In this document: piece after piece, positions 47,301 to 53,195 of the stretch
How positions within the stretch are numbered: position 1 is the stretch's first letter
How the letters are laid out: each line of letters begins with the position of its first letter
DNA from: a virus
DNA: 64,000 nt
IMG/VR virus record: IMGVR_UViG_3300020469_000033
Location: 1 to 64,000 of that record
Reading direction: 5' to 3' (one strand)
Translations under genes and position numbers: made by a program
Notes under the pieces: model-generated
Told to the model about the DNA's origin: nothing
The model's database searches: none
The model's input: only the letters and a program-made list of their open reading frames with translations

Positions 47301-48208
47301 GTGGACCAATTACTAACTTGAGATTCAGAAGTTCTTGGAGTGGATGGAGAAGTTGGAGAACTATTCCTGTTCTTGATGAGAATAGTAGTAATGGTGGTTC
47401 AATGTATGCTGGTAGATATTACGATTCAAATAATACTGGATACTATGTAGACCCAGCATCAACATCAAATCAAAGTAGTATATATGTAAACAACTGGTTT
47501 AGAGCTAGAAGTTCATCAGGTCTTTACTTCCAAGATAGAGGATGTGGATTACGTGCTGTAAGAGATGAAGGTGGACAGTATGGTACTGTTGCAACTTATG
47601 GTTCGGATGTAGGTGGATACGAAGGATGGTCTATTGGTGGTAGAATTGTGTTTATGCACGATATGAGTTCTGCTAATGGTATTTACAATGATGTAAATAA
47701 CGAATGGCACATGCTTAACTATCGAAACGATAGAGTAAGATTATACTATAATGGTGCTGAAAAAATAAGAACTGAATCATATGGTGCATATGTTATTGGT
47801 TCAATGCGTTCATCATCTGATATAATCGCTTACTATTCTGATATGAGATTGAAGGATAAGGAAGGTGATATTGAAAATGCTCTTGATAAAATTGGTAAAT
47901 TAAATGGTTTCTATTATAGAAATAATAAAGAAGCTAATGCAATTGGATATGAAGGAACTGAACTACAAATAGGTGTATCCGCACAAGATGTTAAAGAAGT
48001 TCTTCCTGAGATTGTTAAACCAGCACCTCTTGCAGAACAATTGGGGTATGATTATATGACAATTCAATATGATAAGTTAACTCCTTTATTAATTAACGCA
48101 GTGAATGAACAAAACGATATAGTTAAATCACAAAAAGAAGAAATTGAATATTTAAAATCAGAACTCTCAGAAATGAAAGAGATGATGAAAGAATTATTAA
48201 ACAAATAA
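38387..48208 (+). CDS. Giant tail fibre with collagen-like tract and S74 chaperone, 3273 aa
   Basis: The N-terminal 270 residues carry fibre strands shared with the gene at 25496 (SFRGDGSELNNIPTSAL). Residues about 277-670 are a Gly-Xaa-Ser triplet tract. A VTGTQTIVNTETIQLADNII head-like segment follows. From about residue 1225 to 3025, fifteen copies of (A/S)P(I/L)(F/Y)YDSNNTGYYVDP alternate with variable domains, a pattern common in cyanophage fibres. The C-terminal 123 residues are an intramolecular chaperone of endosialidase (peptidase S74) with Ser3151 and Lys3156 as the expected self-cleavage dyad, closing in a coiled coil. This should be a homotrimeric receptor-binding fibre that sheds its chaperone after folding. 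The start follows a GAGG-type site. Confidence 0.93.
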   Translation: MEYGGKNPNGINQVSQSLLSIDVQGVEQATISTSSVDINTSLNVDNSVTASSFSGSFRGDGSELNNIPTSALTGDIARIAEGSATASVESGTTFDVTGNTTITGSLNISSNVSASRYDGDGSGLYNVPASALGDIDRLKSGSAEAVISENKGLRINTGTTIDKFLIVTGSGIFKNNAQIDNDLTIGNDLSVGGTITSTELITTFISSSVIYASGSNVFGDESTDSHQFTGSVLIKDSVVIPVFSSEPSGGVVGQLYYNSTDTNIFRYTGSEWEPAAGTAGTSGTSGTSGTSGTSGTSGTSGTSGTSGSSGIDGTDGTSGSSGSSGSSGTSGTSGTSGTSGSSGSSGSSGSSGSSGSSGTDGTAGSGGTSGSSGSSGSSGTSATSGSSGSSGSSGSSGSSGSSGSSGSSGADGVDGVDGVDGEDGTSGSSGISGTSGSSGSSGSSGSSGSSGSSGVGGAQGTSGSSGSSGSSGSSGSSGIDGTDGEDGTSGSSGSSGSSGTSGTSGSSGLTGAGGGDGTPGTAGSGGTSGSSGSSGSSGSSGTSGTSGTSGTSGSSGVDGAAGVVGSDGTSGSSGSSGSSGSSGSSGSSGSSGSSGSSGTSGTSGVSGAEGSSGSSGSSGSSGSSGSSGSSGSSGSSGSSGTSGTSGTSGTSGTSGTSGTSGTSGESGTDGLLALTGNTDNGVITLNGSAPNGTVESNLTFDGTTLNITGNLNVTGTQTIVNTETIQLADNIITLNSNFTTGTPSEDGGIEILRGSSATKKFYWRESIDSWYADDDLTATGNLNARGGTLILDETVGAITKITNENNLSIYSDHLVNFIESDASNTRAVFGLNGSGNFTFGQGTLNTSYTMYVAGTFYSNTVDTGQGATEVYLMNQNVRTSDDVTFDDVTVGSTSKSADSVVRVLAGDSNKAGFEAYGNSQGTGYLYVGQSSTYGGGISYNGDGSPGFINGETSDRITFFNREAGTNNEVFSYSYSGTTVAFNGTITAANINTGQGTTEVYLMNQNVRTSDSPQFAGLNLGNGNLNTVENIYLDDRIYSQGDTDTYLQFHDANQFRIVTGGTEMLEVNDTYVKLGASLNANNQQLLNVEDIGLNDRIFHDGDTNTYIQFQSADNFRVVTGGGERLEINNNEVQVKNNFRAYGGGSIDTSPDGTTFANTIGGGSNSRVINFEGPSNSVSTWYTSGNTALGAIDQNSSYMSMWQNLGSGWAEQMRIYRGYVQANNSFRAPIFYDSNDTAYYVNPNDFSNFGKSNGPVMQITKTGSAPGNNTTLIVENTYANHSWGVVQEIRGGGISGTDRPALLFSSPLTSQTWTSGYYQTSDSYAITSNRGYRNGGWGSWRMLVDSSGNVEAAGSSRAPIFYDSNNTGTYVDPNTTGVSFQTLGQVRTTRADGFRVDSASYARIDLDSNNNWSYIRLQDNGAVSWDIASYNGGNLELRPGGGSSNRTYFDSSGNSYSETSKRAPIFYDSNDTAYYGNFASTSRLYHAENTYGSEFIHKKHSGSDFTSGTLVQTDITSNTTNGASFVLEATGKSYSADSPFNFMVQGYLYANTIINHSGLHLGKAGFSTMKVFDNGGTLAFWWPRVSYWNSFEVRVRDAGGSARNRVTNISNSTEPSSSKKVTVTMRAVPIGGTTTNAQDMYAPRYYDSDNTAYYGDFASTSVMNNVQVNGQLDIRGYIDADSNDPIEIYANMEFQDNQTLRFGNGSDLRIWHDGSNHYFKNYNHGEGDFYFQGEDNEGTNHALFYLITDTSRPYLQLFEDGAERLRTISTGVRVYGEYQINDSNTQLEEGGGNSLRMRTNYGYVDMGPMNSSYAHFQTDRGLFYFNRQLRTDGGISAYDTNDYAYYPIYYDFNNTGYYVKPSSDTRLHHLYVEGGHGDTRIQLHYNNGNDIYDAHLTLWASEPGITYDNTGIGGNINYSGQYYGRQTNSNPYGAYVRFDVNSGHVEAWTTTGSAGSSGGQGTRQWYVNQAGDAYTRSSNRAPIFYDVNNTGFYANPASQSNFNTLTLTGNRIGFINTSFDAEIRVSDANPNGTGAEFVFYGDTGANNAQLTAEVGNFTANVRTPIMYDSNNTGYYSDPNGTSRLNSINANEIIVDGFEIADTASRSVSAGQWVTIATGSGRQYATFNVWDTNSSRHGSMSFTAGISYGQQGTITMLGKSWYSSNGIFNNIRIRKSGTYDTHYLQIYIRTSGTLYYAITNNFQSPGWSLTTSGTGNPGSTTACEVVPDSYPGLATNRNIYSGQSVYAGEYMYAQRFYDSNSNSFYLDPASTSYLNDVRADIYYDRNNTSYYGNFASTSYFNDIRPNIMYDRNDTGFYVNPRNNSRMSGLRLSGIDNQASGDDALLWLDKPNNNDWGIILTGDDDYGIDLRMASTNNYAIRVLRGGSEMFRVNSDYAYHYSDMRSPIFYDSSNTGYYVDPASFSNLNSGLRATEIYARNWFRNDNSGEGLYNQSTGMHWYSDSSSRWRAYSGSSTSQILFTTSGNNARGYVYATNSNEIGFLDQGGSWAIRHQNDNGTYFYTDGSSLEFSVGRDTVGGNYGTVRTHSTRGGWGGYSINGGWVFMHDHSNAAGIYNDYENEWAILMYRNSYVELRYNGTWEQRTQSGYVQARGSYRAPLFYDSNDTGYYVDPNSTGQAARFRGRIYIGPNNSWGRYLQVGGNGREFVNNSSIASVVTTNGNLHLDSASGYTTYINYYDGGTTIFGTGSNNEVARLNSDYFRHNSDVRSPLFYDNNNTGYYGDFASTTITNVTRANYLSNRYDVSTDHQFGMYFSSGRSTAYAIYREGGGWSYRYPDLRIAFHTGIKFGANASYNGMRFYNDYNMATQVMSVNNSTDPLGTNNVYVNYNLQAGSSLRAPIIYDSNNTGYYFDGASAHSTRFEGVSNRTMAYIGQPGHTRNSGEYYRARPRQTSDTNYWTGAFGWGRQDMNVVSTWGSGFIDSWSNPGNQPSGTSHWVGMQAFHYRSSNTGGYGWQMVGGPITNLRFRSSWSGWRSWRTIPVLDENSSNGGSMYAGRYYDSNNTGYYVDPASTSNQSSIYVNNWFRARSSSGLYFQDRGCGLRAVRDEGGQYGTVATYGSDVGGYEGWSIGGRIVFMHDMSSANGIYNDVNNEWHMLNYRNDRVRLYYNGAEKIRTESYGAYVIGSMRSSSDIIAYYSDMRLKDKEGDIENALDKIGKLNGFYYRNNKEANAIGYEGTELQIGVSAQDVKEVLPEIVKPAPLAEQLGYDYMTIQYDKLTPLLINAVNEQNDIVKSQKEEIEYLKSELSEMKEMMKELLNK
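39215..40393 (+). repeat. Collagen-like Gly-Xaa-Ser tract 3
   Basis: About 394 residues of Gly triplets, richer in GSS than the tracts in the gene at 25496, with GVDGVDGVDGEDG and GIDGTDG acidic islands in place of the GTFFG interruptions. Confidence 0.9.
42060..47460 (+). repeat. YDSNNTGYYVDP fibre repeats (15 copies)
   Basis: Fifteen copies of a 14-16 residue motif at irregular spacing; five copies end in GNF/GDF instead of VDP/VNP. The segments between them differ greatly, suggesting exchangeable domains framed by constant hinges. Confidence 0.9.
47837..48205 (+). other. Peptidase S74 autoprocessing chaperone domain
   Basis: Starts at Ser3151 in SDMRLK; Lys3156 is at +5, the spacing of the Ser-Lys dyad in endosialidase chaperones. 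Cleavage before Ser3151 would free a 123-residue fragment whose C-terminus is a Glu/Lys-rich coiled coil. Confidence 0.85.
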
Positions 48209-48212
48209 TAAA

Positions 48213-48455
48213 ATGGCAATAGAAAAAGAAATAGTTTTAAACAAATTAGAAATTAATGTCAATACACCACATCTTGAGGTAATAAAAAGAATATCATTTA
48301 TTGAAGATGGGGTGGAGATTAACAGAAATCATACAAGTACTTTTTATCAATTTGATAATGAAGCACATTTGTATGTAAGTGAATCTACATTTATTCAAAC
48401 GATTTGGTCAGAAGTATCAAGTAGTTTTGTAGAAACATCTGGAAGTATATCTTAA
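48213..48455 (+). CDS. Small phage protein, 80 aa
   Basis: The 80-residue product has the pattern EVIKRISFIEDGVEINRNHT at residues about 21-40, which resembles small proteins that accompany fibre genes in marine T4-like phages. There are no membrane or catalytic features. It begins 4 nt after the S74 fibre gene and is the last gene before the promoter-containing gap at 48456-48550. Role unknown. Confidence 0.75.
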   Translation: MAIEKEIVLNKLEINVNTPHLEVIKRISFIEDGVEINRNHTSTFYQFDNEAHLYVSESTFIQTIWSEVSSSFVETSGSIS

Positions 48456-48457
48456 TA

Positions 48458-48516
48458 TTTGTGTTTAACTAAAATTAGTTATATTTATAGGTGATTGTTT
48501 TCCGTTTGGGGAACAA
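48458..48516 (+). promoter_or_regulatory. Putative promoter and leader hairpin
   Basis: TTTG (48458-48461), 18 nt, then TATATTTA (48480-48487) fits the Bacteroidota TTG/TAnnTTTG arrangement. The 19 nt TTATATTTATAGGTGATTG (48479-48497) recur exactly at 63339-63357. Downstream, TTGTTTTCC/GGGGAACAA (48495-48503 with 48508-48516, two G-U pairs) forms a 9-bp hairpin in the leader, without a T tract. Confidence 0.55.
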
Positions 48517-48550
48517 CCTATATACTTATATATATAAAAAGGAAAATAAA

Positions 48551-48931
48551 ATGGCAGTAACTTATTCTTGGGGTGTAACCCAAATGACTAAAAAAACAGT
48601 AGGTTCTTACGATAACGTAATTTTACACGTTAGATGGACATGTACTGGAACTGAAGGTACTACTGGTACTGAAGGTAGATTTATAGGAGCAACTCCAATT
48701 GATTTTGATTCGGGTTCAGCTGATGAATTTGTAGCTTTCGGAGAATTAACTGAAGAGTTAGTAGCAGGATGGGCTTCAGCTTCAGTAACACATCCATCAT
48801 CAGGATACTGGGACCACATCTCAGAACAAATCCAAAATAAGATTGATGAAGTTGATGATGCTACTGAAGAAATAGGAGAAGGAGACTTACCTTGGTCAAC
48901 AGGTTCAGTAACTCCAACACCTGAAGTTTAA
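48551..48931 (+). CDS. Conserved small phage protein, 126 aa
   Basis: I chose the ATG at 48551, preceded by AAAAAGGAAAATAAA, over an upstream in-frame ATG at 48491 that would place the promoter element in the coding region. The protein (TYSWGVTQMTKK, then RWTCTGTEG, GATPIDFD, ELTEELVAGW, YWDHISEQIQNKID) matches a family I know from marine T4-like phages without a defined function. The pattern suggests a small soluble beta-alpha protein. It lies directly before the sheath gene with its own putative promoter, so it is probably made at a high level with the tail. Confidence 0.8.
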   Translation: MAVTYSWGVTQMTKKTVGSYDNVILHVRWTCTGTEGTTGTEGRFIGATPIDFDSGSADEFVAFGELTEELVAGWASASVTHPSSGYWDHISEQIQNKIDEVDDATEEIGEGDLPWSTGSVTPTPEV

Positions 48932-48961
48932 TTGTTGGTTTCAAACTTTTAGTTATATTTA
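48932..48961 (+). promoter_or_regulatory. Putative promoter before tail sheath
   Basis: TTG (48932-48934), 19 nt, then TATATTTA (48954-48961), again the Bacteroidota-like layout, 45 nt before the sheath ATG. A GGAG Shine-Dalgarno-like site follows at about 48995. Confidence 0.55.
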
Positions 48962-49005
48962 TAATAGTAATAACTAAATTGTTTATTAAATAATACGGAG
49001 ATAAT

Positions 49006-51300
49006 ATGGCAGAAAGAATTGTATCACCCGGTGTATTCACAAGAGAGAATGATTTATCATTCCTAGCACAAGGGGTTGGAGAAATAGGAGCAGCGTTTAT
49101 TGGACCTTTCAAACAAGGGCCAGCGTTTGTTCCCACAATCGTTAGAACTCAGAGTGAGTTTGAGGATAAATTTGGTACTCCTGATGGTACTTATTACACA
49201 GAATATGCAGTACAAAACTATCTTAGAGAAGCAGGTACGGCAACTATTGTAAGAGTAGCAGGAGTAGGTGGTTATAACCAAGCAAACCCTATTGGTATTG
49301 CAGTAACTGGTTCAGCTGGATTGAAATTAATTTCAACTCTTCACTCTACTCATAATGGTGATGAAGAAGTTGGATTTAGTGGATTTACCATATCTGATGG
49401 AAATGCAACAGGTTCATTTGTTGTTAGTGGTAGTGGTATTGGAGAAGTATCTTCTTCTTTATTATCAACTGATAACAATGATGTAACTGATGTATTTGGT
49501 TCTAATGCAAGAGGTTCTAAAGATGCATACACTTATACTTACTTTAAGAATGCATTTGATGGAATCGAAGATAAAAATGTAGTAGAAGCAGTTGCACTAC
49601 CAACTCAGAACTTTACTTACGATGCTAGTACGGCAGCAACACCATATGTAAAATCACAACTAATCTCCGGTGAAAGATATGACCTATTTAAGTTCTATAC
49701 TTTAGGACATGGTAATGGTGAAAACAAAAGATTTAAGATTTCTATATCTGGTGTTAAGGCAGCAGGTGAAGATGGAGGAACTGATTACTCAGTATTTAGT
49801 GTAACTGTTCGTTCTTATAATGATACTGATAAAAGAAAAGTAGTATTAGAAACATTTAGTAATGTAAACTTAGACCCATCATCTCCAAACTATATTGCAA
49901 GAGTAATTGGTGATAGATGGAATACTATTGATTCAAATGGTAAAATTACTGAAAATGGTGATTGGATAAACAACTCTAAGTATATTAGAGTAAAAGTAGG
50001 AGAGCAAGGTTCTTACCCTGTATCTGCTGCACCATTTGGACATGGAGCATACTCTAATCCAATTAAAGCAACTGATGAAACTATTGTTCCAGTAGCTGTT
50101 TATCAAACTGGTTCAATCGCTAACACAAGTGGTAACCCACAATATTATGCTGGATTTGATTTTGAATCAATTGGTATAAAAGATGATAACGCTAACTATA
50201 TGAAACCTCTACCTGAAAGTGTAGGAGTTGGTTCTAACTTAGCTTTTGGATTTGATGGAAATGTAAGTGGAGTTGGATTATCATTAGAAATGACTGGTTC
50301 AGCAACCGCTGATATGATTAAGAGACAATTCTCATTAGGATTCCAAGGAGGATTTGATGGAATGAGCCCGAATAGAGAAATCGCTTTAGGTTCAAACATT
50401 TCAGCTGGAAATTCGCAAGGTTTAGCTTTAACTGATTCTACTGCTAGTGGTTCAGTTGCATACGCTAAAGCTGTTAACGCAATTTCAAACGCTGATGAAT
50501 ATGATATTAATATGGTAGCAACACCGGGTATTATAAGAAGATTACACCCAGCAGTTGTTACTGATGTGATTGATATGGTAGAAGCTAGACAAGATGCATT
50601 CTATATTACTGATTTAACTTCAGTAAACGATACAATCGCACAAGTTACTACTCAAGCTAACTCAATTGATTCGAACTATGTAGGTTCTTATTATCCTTGG
50701 GTTAAGACAGTAGATACAAATACTAACAAACTAATCTCAGTACCACCTTCAGTACTATTACCTGCTGTGTACGCAGCGAATGATGCTATTGCAGCTGAAT
50801 GGTTCGCACCTGCTGGTTTAAATAGAGGAGGTATTATTGGAGCAGTTTCAGTATTGAATAGATTAACACACTCTGAAAGAGATACTTTATATGAAAACAA
50901 AGTAAATCCAATCGCAACTTTCCCTGGACAAGGTATTGTAGCATTTGGACAAAAAACGTTGCAAGATAAAGCATCAGCATTAGATAGAATCAATGTAAGA
51001 AGATTGTTAATCAACGTTAAGAAATTTGTGGCATCTACATCTCGATTCTTAGTATTCGAACAAAATACGGCATCGACTAGAGGTAGATTCATCAACACTG
51101 TACAACCTTACTTAGAAGGTATCCAACAAAGACAAGGATTGTACGCATTTAAAGTAGTTATGGATGAGACTAACAACACACCTGATGTTGTTGATAGAAA
51201 CATATTGGCTGGACAGATTTTCCTACAACCTGCTAAGACCGCTGAATTCATTGTAATTGATTTCAACATCTTACCAACTGGAGCATCATTCTCAGCATAA
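49006..51300 (+). CDS. gp18: Contractile tail sheath protein, gp18-like
   Basis: The 764-residue product is the contractile tail sheath. It starts MAERIVSPGVFTRENDLSFL, followed by GAAFIGPFKQGPAF at about residues 29-42 and an FGTPDGTYYTEYAVQNYLR segment at about 56-74. This is the standard N-terminal signature of T4-type sheath subunits. The C-terminal third (AAEWFAPAGLNRG, GIVAFGQKTL, NVRRLLINVKKFV) is the conserved inner domain that packs on the tube. It is longer than T4 gp18 (659), with the variable middle enlarged. TACGGAG lies eight nt upstream of the start. The tube gene follows, as expected. Confidence 0.97.
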   Translation: MAERIVSPGVFTRENDLSFLAQGVGEIGAAFIGPFKQGPAFVPTIVRTQSEFEDKFGTPDGTYYTEYAVQNYLREAGTATIVRVAGVGGYNQANPIGIAVTGSAGLKLISTLHSTHNGDEEVGFSGFTISDGNATGSFVVSGSGIGEVSSSLLSTDNNDVTDVFGSNARGSKDAYTYTYFKNAFDGIEDKNVVEAVALPTQNFTYDASTAATPYVKSQLISGERYDLFKFYTLGHGNGENKRFKISISGVKAAGEDGGTDYSVFSVTVRSYNDTDKRKVVLETFSNVNLDPSSPNYIARVIGDRWNTIDSNGKITENGDWINNSKYIRVKVGEQGSYPVSAAPFGHGAYSNPIKATDETIVPVAVYQTGSIANTSGNPQYYAGFDFESIGIKDDNANYMKPLPESVGVGSNLAFGFDGNVSGVGLSLEMTGSATADMIKRQFSLGFQGGFDGMSPNREIALGSNISAGNSQGLALTDSTASGSVAYAKAVNAISNADEYDINMVATPGIIRRLHPAVVTDVIDMVEARQDAFYITDLTSVNDTIAQVTTQANSIDSNYVGSYYPWVKTVDTNTNKLISVPPSVLLPAVYAANDAIAAEWFAPAGLNRGGIIGAVSVLNRLTHSERDTLYENKVNPIATFPGQGIVAFGQKTLQDKASALDRINVRRLLINVKKFVASTSRFLVFEQNTASTRGRFINTVQPYLEGIQQRQGLYAFKVVMDETNNTPDVVDRNILAGQIFLQPAKTAEFIVIDFNILPTGASFSA

Positions 51301-51318
51301 TATAAAAATTTGAACAAC

Positions 51319-51331
51319 TAATATTTATTAG
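51319..51331 (+). promoter_or_regulatory. Promoter-like motif before tail tube
   Basis: TAATATTTATTAG is a variant of the recurring element and is near-palindromic. It could supply extra transcription for the tube gene, which is needed in high copy number. Confidence 0.3.
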
Positions 51332-51352
51332 TATAAAGAGGAAAATAAAAAA

Positions 51353-51841
51353 ATGGCAGAAGTATTAGAATTTAACGAAATGATGTTCACCAACTTCGAA
51401 CCGAAGATGAAGAACAGGTATATCATGGAGATTGATGGAATTCAATCTTACTTGATAAAAACTGCAGCTAGACCATCTATCAATTTCGAAACTGTAAAGT
51501 TAGACCACATCAACACTTATAGAAAACTACAAGGTAAAGGTGAATGGCAGGATATCACAATTACATTATATGACCCAATCGTTCCAAGTGGAGCACAACA
51601 AGTGATGGAATGGGTAAGATTAGGATACGAATCTTTAACTGGTAGAAAAGGATACGCAGATTTCTACAAAAAAGATATCGATTTTTATATGCTAGGACCT
51701 GTTGGTGATAAGATTGAACAATGGAAGTTAAAAGGTGCATTTATTCAGGCAGCTAACTTTAATGATTTAGATTTTACATCTAATGACCCAGCTGATATCG
51801 AATTAACTCTTTCATACGATTACGCAATATTAGAATTTTAA
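51353..51841 (+). CDS. gp19: Tail tube protein, gp19-like
   Basis: The 162-residue protein polymerises into the inner tail tube. Its length equals that of T4 gp19 (163). Features include RYIMEIDGIQSYLIKTAARP at about residues 22-41, then WQDITITLYDPI and FYKKDIDFYMLGPVGDKIEQW, typical of the tube beta-barrel family. An A-rich leader with GAGGAAAATAAAAAA precedes the ATG. A terminator follows, closing the sheath-tube unit. Confidence 0.95.
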   Translation: MAEVLEFNEMMFTNFEPKMKNRYIMEIDGIQSYLIKTAARPSINFETVKLDHINTYRKLQGKGEWQDITITLYDPIVPSGAQQVMEWVRLGYESLTGRKGYADFYKKDIDFYMLGPVGDKIEQWKLKGAFIQAANFNDLDFTSNDPADIELTLSYDYAILEF

Positions 51842-51873
51842 GATATTATCCACTACTATCTATATATTTGAAG

Positions 51874-51900
51874 AAGGTTCTCTTAGTGAGAACCTTTTTT
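51874..51900 (+). terminator. Rho-independent terminator after tail tube
   Basis: The stem AAGGTTCTC/GAGAACCTT (51874-51882 with 51888-51896), 5-nt loop, ends in a T run. Confidence 0.92.
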
Positions 51901-51958
51901 CGTTTTATAACTTTTTTATTTTGATATACTTATATATACAAACAAATAAAGGTTAATT

Positions 51959-52732
51959 ATGAACGAAAATAAATTTGATTTCCCAACTGAGGTAGTAGAT
52001 TTACCATCAAAAGGATTAGTTTATCCAGAAGGACACCCATTAAGAAAGGGTAATATTGAGATTAAATATATGACAGCAAGAGAAGAAGATATTCTTGCAT
52101 CTCAATCTCTAATCAAAAAAGGTGTAGTATTAGATAAGTTATTCGAATCAGTAGTAGTAGAACCAAATGTAGATATCAATGATATCTTTATTGGTGATAA
52201 AAACGCAATCCTGTTAGCAACTAGAGTATTGGGATATGGTTCAGAATATAAAGTAGAAATAACTGACCCATCTACATTAGAAGAGCAAGAGGTAAGTATT
52301 GATTTATCTAAGGTAAAAACAAAAGATTTTAATGAATCATTATTAAATGGTGAAAATCTTTATAAATTTAAATTACCAAAAAGTGGGGCAGAGTTGGAAT
52401 TCAAACTTCTAACACATGGTGATGAAAGTGAAATCACAAAAGAAAACCAAGCATTAGCTAGATTATATAAAGGAAAGGGAGATACTACATTTGATGTAAC
52501 AACTCGTTTGAAATATATGATTCAATCGGTAGATGGTAATGAAGATAGGGGATTCATTACTAAGTGGGTATCAAACTCATTCTTAGCATTAGATACCAAA
52601 GCATTCAGAAAATATGTAAGAGAAATCAGTCCAGATATGGATTTAAAATTCAACTTTGTATCAGAGTTGACGGGAGAAGAGGAGGCTCTCGATATCCCCT
52701 TTGGGGCCGGGTTTTTTTACCCTTCCGAGTGA
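51959..52732 (+). CDS. gp26: Baseplate hub/assembly protein, gp26-like
   Basis: The 257-residue protein opens with FDFPTEVVDLPSKGLVYPEG, continues with IEIKYMTAREEDIL (about residues 34-47), and has TTRLKYMIQSVDG at about 180-192. This is the signature of the T4 baseplate-protein family PF12322 (gp26-like), known in marine phages. The protein ends IPFGAGFFYPSE. A second frame opens at 52671 and continues conserved-looking sequence to 52925, so a longer form probably exists through frameshifting at the T7 run 52712-52718. In related tails such short/long pairs act as assembly chaperones for the tape measure, whose gene lies downstream. Confidence 0.85.
   Translation: MNENKFDFPTEVVDLPSKGLVYPEGHPLRKGNIEIKYMTAREEDILASQSLIKKGVVLDKLFESVVVEPNVDINDIFIGDKNAILLATRVLGYGSEYKVEITDPSTLEEQEVSIDLSKVKTKDFNESLLNGENLYKFKLPKSGAELEFKLLTHGDESEITKENQALARLYKGKGDTTFDVTTRLKYMIQSVDGNEDRGFITKWVSNSFLALDTKAFRKYVREISPDMDLKFNFVSELTGEEEALDIPFGAGFFYPSE
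52671..52729 (+). other. Candidate programmed frameshift window
   Basis: The +1 frame (equivalent to -2) is open from 52671, just after an in-frame TGA at 52668, and the gp26 zero frame stops at 52730-52732. Inside lie a purine-rich AGGAGG (52680-52685), a GC-rich hairpin CCCC-TTT-GGGG (52696-52706), GGG-T7-A-CCC (52709-52722), and zero-frame codons GGG TTT TTT TAC. Phe-tRNA on TTT could re-pair after a +1 or -2 slip. The local GC content is unlike the flanks. Confidence 0.5.
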
Positions 52733-52925
52733 TTACTCGATTAAATTACATAATCAAATTTGGGAGCTGGTTAACTTTGGTAATGGATTTACTTGGAGAG
52801 ATGTTTACTTCATGCCAATACAATGGAGAAAGTTCTACTTCAATAAGTTATTAGACCTCAAAAAGAAAGAAGCAGACGAATACAAAAAAGCAGAACGTAA
52901 ATCAAAAGTAAGGGTTAGGAAATAA
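52701..52925 (+). CDS. C-terminal extension of gp26-like protein, shifted frame
   Basis: The frame encodes about 68-74 residues: LPSDYSIKLHNQIWELVNFG, then WRDVYFMPIQWRKFYFNKLL and a Lys/Glu-rich end. Such a helical domain with a short (MP)(I/V)xxRxF(Y)xxKL stretch is typical of tail assembly chaperone long forms. The only start codon before 52812 in this frame is a TTG at 52701 without a well-placed ribosome-binding site, so I favour expression as a fusion made by frameshifting in gp26. A terminator directly overlaps its end. A sequencing error in the T7 run, making one continuous gene, is the main alternative. Confidence 0.6.
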   Translation: MGPGFFTLPSDYSIKLHNQIWELVNFGNGFTWRDVYFMPIQWRKFYFNKLLDLKKKEADEYKKAERKSKVRVRK

Positions 52926-52941
52926 TCCTTACTTTTTTTTT
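52904..52941 (+). terminator. Rho-independent terminator after gp26 extension
   Basis: AAAAGTAAGG (52904-52913) pairs with CCTTACTTTT (52927-52936) across a 13-nt loop, continuing into an 8-T run. It overlaps the last codons of the extension frame. Confidence 0.8.
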
Positions 52942-52945
52942 ATCC

Positions 52946-52956
52946 AATATTTATAG
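52946..52956 (+). promoter_or_regulatory. Promoter-like motif
   Basis: AATATTTATAG lies directly after a terminator and 28 nt before the ATG at 52984, which supports a promoter role for the baseplate operon. Confidence 0.45.
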
Positions 52957-52983
52957 TAGTATAAAACTATAAAGAAACTAATC

Positions 52984-53187
52984 ATGTCAAAAAAAGAAAT
53001 AAATGAACTAAATATGGTTTCTCGATTCATAGGAGACTTTTTCGATGGATTGCAAAAAGGTACTGCTAATAGAATAATTAAAAAAGCATCTGATAGAGGC
53101 TTACCAAAATCTTTTACAGATAAAATGGAAAAAATTAGAAAAGAAAAAGCAGAATTAGATGACCTTATAAAGAAATATTCAAAATAA
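52984..53187 (+). CDS. Small helical protein, 67 aa
   Basis: This 67-residue Lys-rich protein is predicted to be all-helical (VSRFIGDFFDGLQKG, then DKMEKIRKEKAELDDLIKKYSK), with the second half a short amphipathic coiled coil. It is the first gene after a terminator and promoter-like motif, 8 nt before the tape-measure gene. Position suggests a tape-measure partner or chaperone; nothing in the sequence proves it. Confidence 0.75.
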   Translation: MSKKEINELNMVSRFIGDFFDGLQKGTANRIIKKASDRGLPKSFTDKMEKIRKEKAELDDLIKKYSK

Positions 53188-53195
53188 ACTACTAA

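Noticed and set aside
6773-48208. Repeats as a CRISPR array or DNA-level tandem repeat
   Set aside because: The repetition is at the protein level in open frames; nucleotide copies differ by many synonymous changes and there are no spacers.
48491-48550. Upstream ATG extending the 126-residue protein by 20 residues
   Set aside because: The extension would overlap the promoter motif and leader hairpin; the ATG at 48551 has a better leader and matches family starts.
51861-51870. TATATATTTG after the tail tube gene as a promoter
   Set aside because: It matches TAnnTTTG but lies just before a strong terminator with no gene between, so it is probably a chance match.
52564-52854. Third-frame open reading frame over the gp26 end
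   Set aside because: Its composition is not protein-like and it continues none of the conserved sequence; the +1/-2 frame is the real extension.
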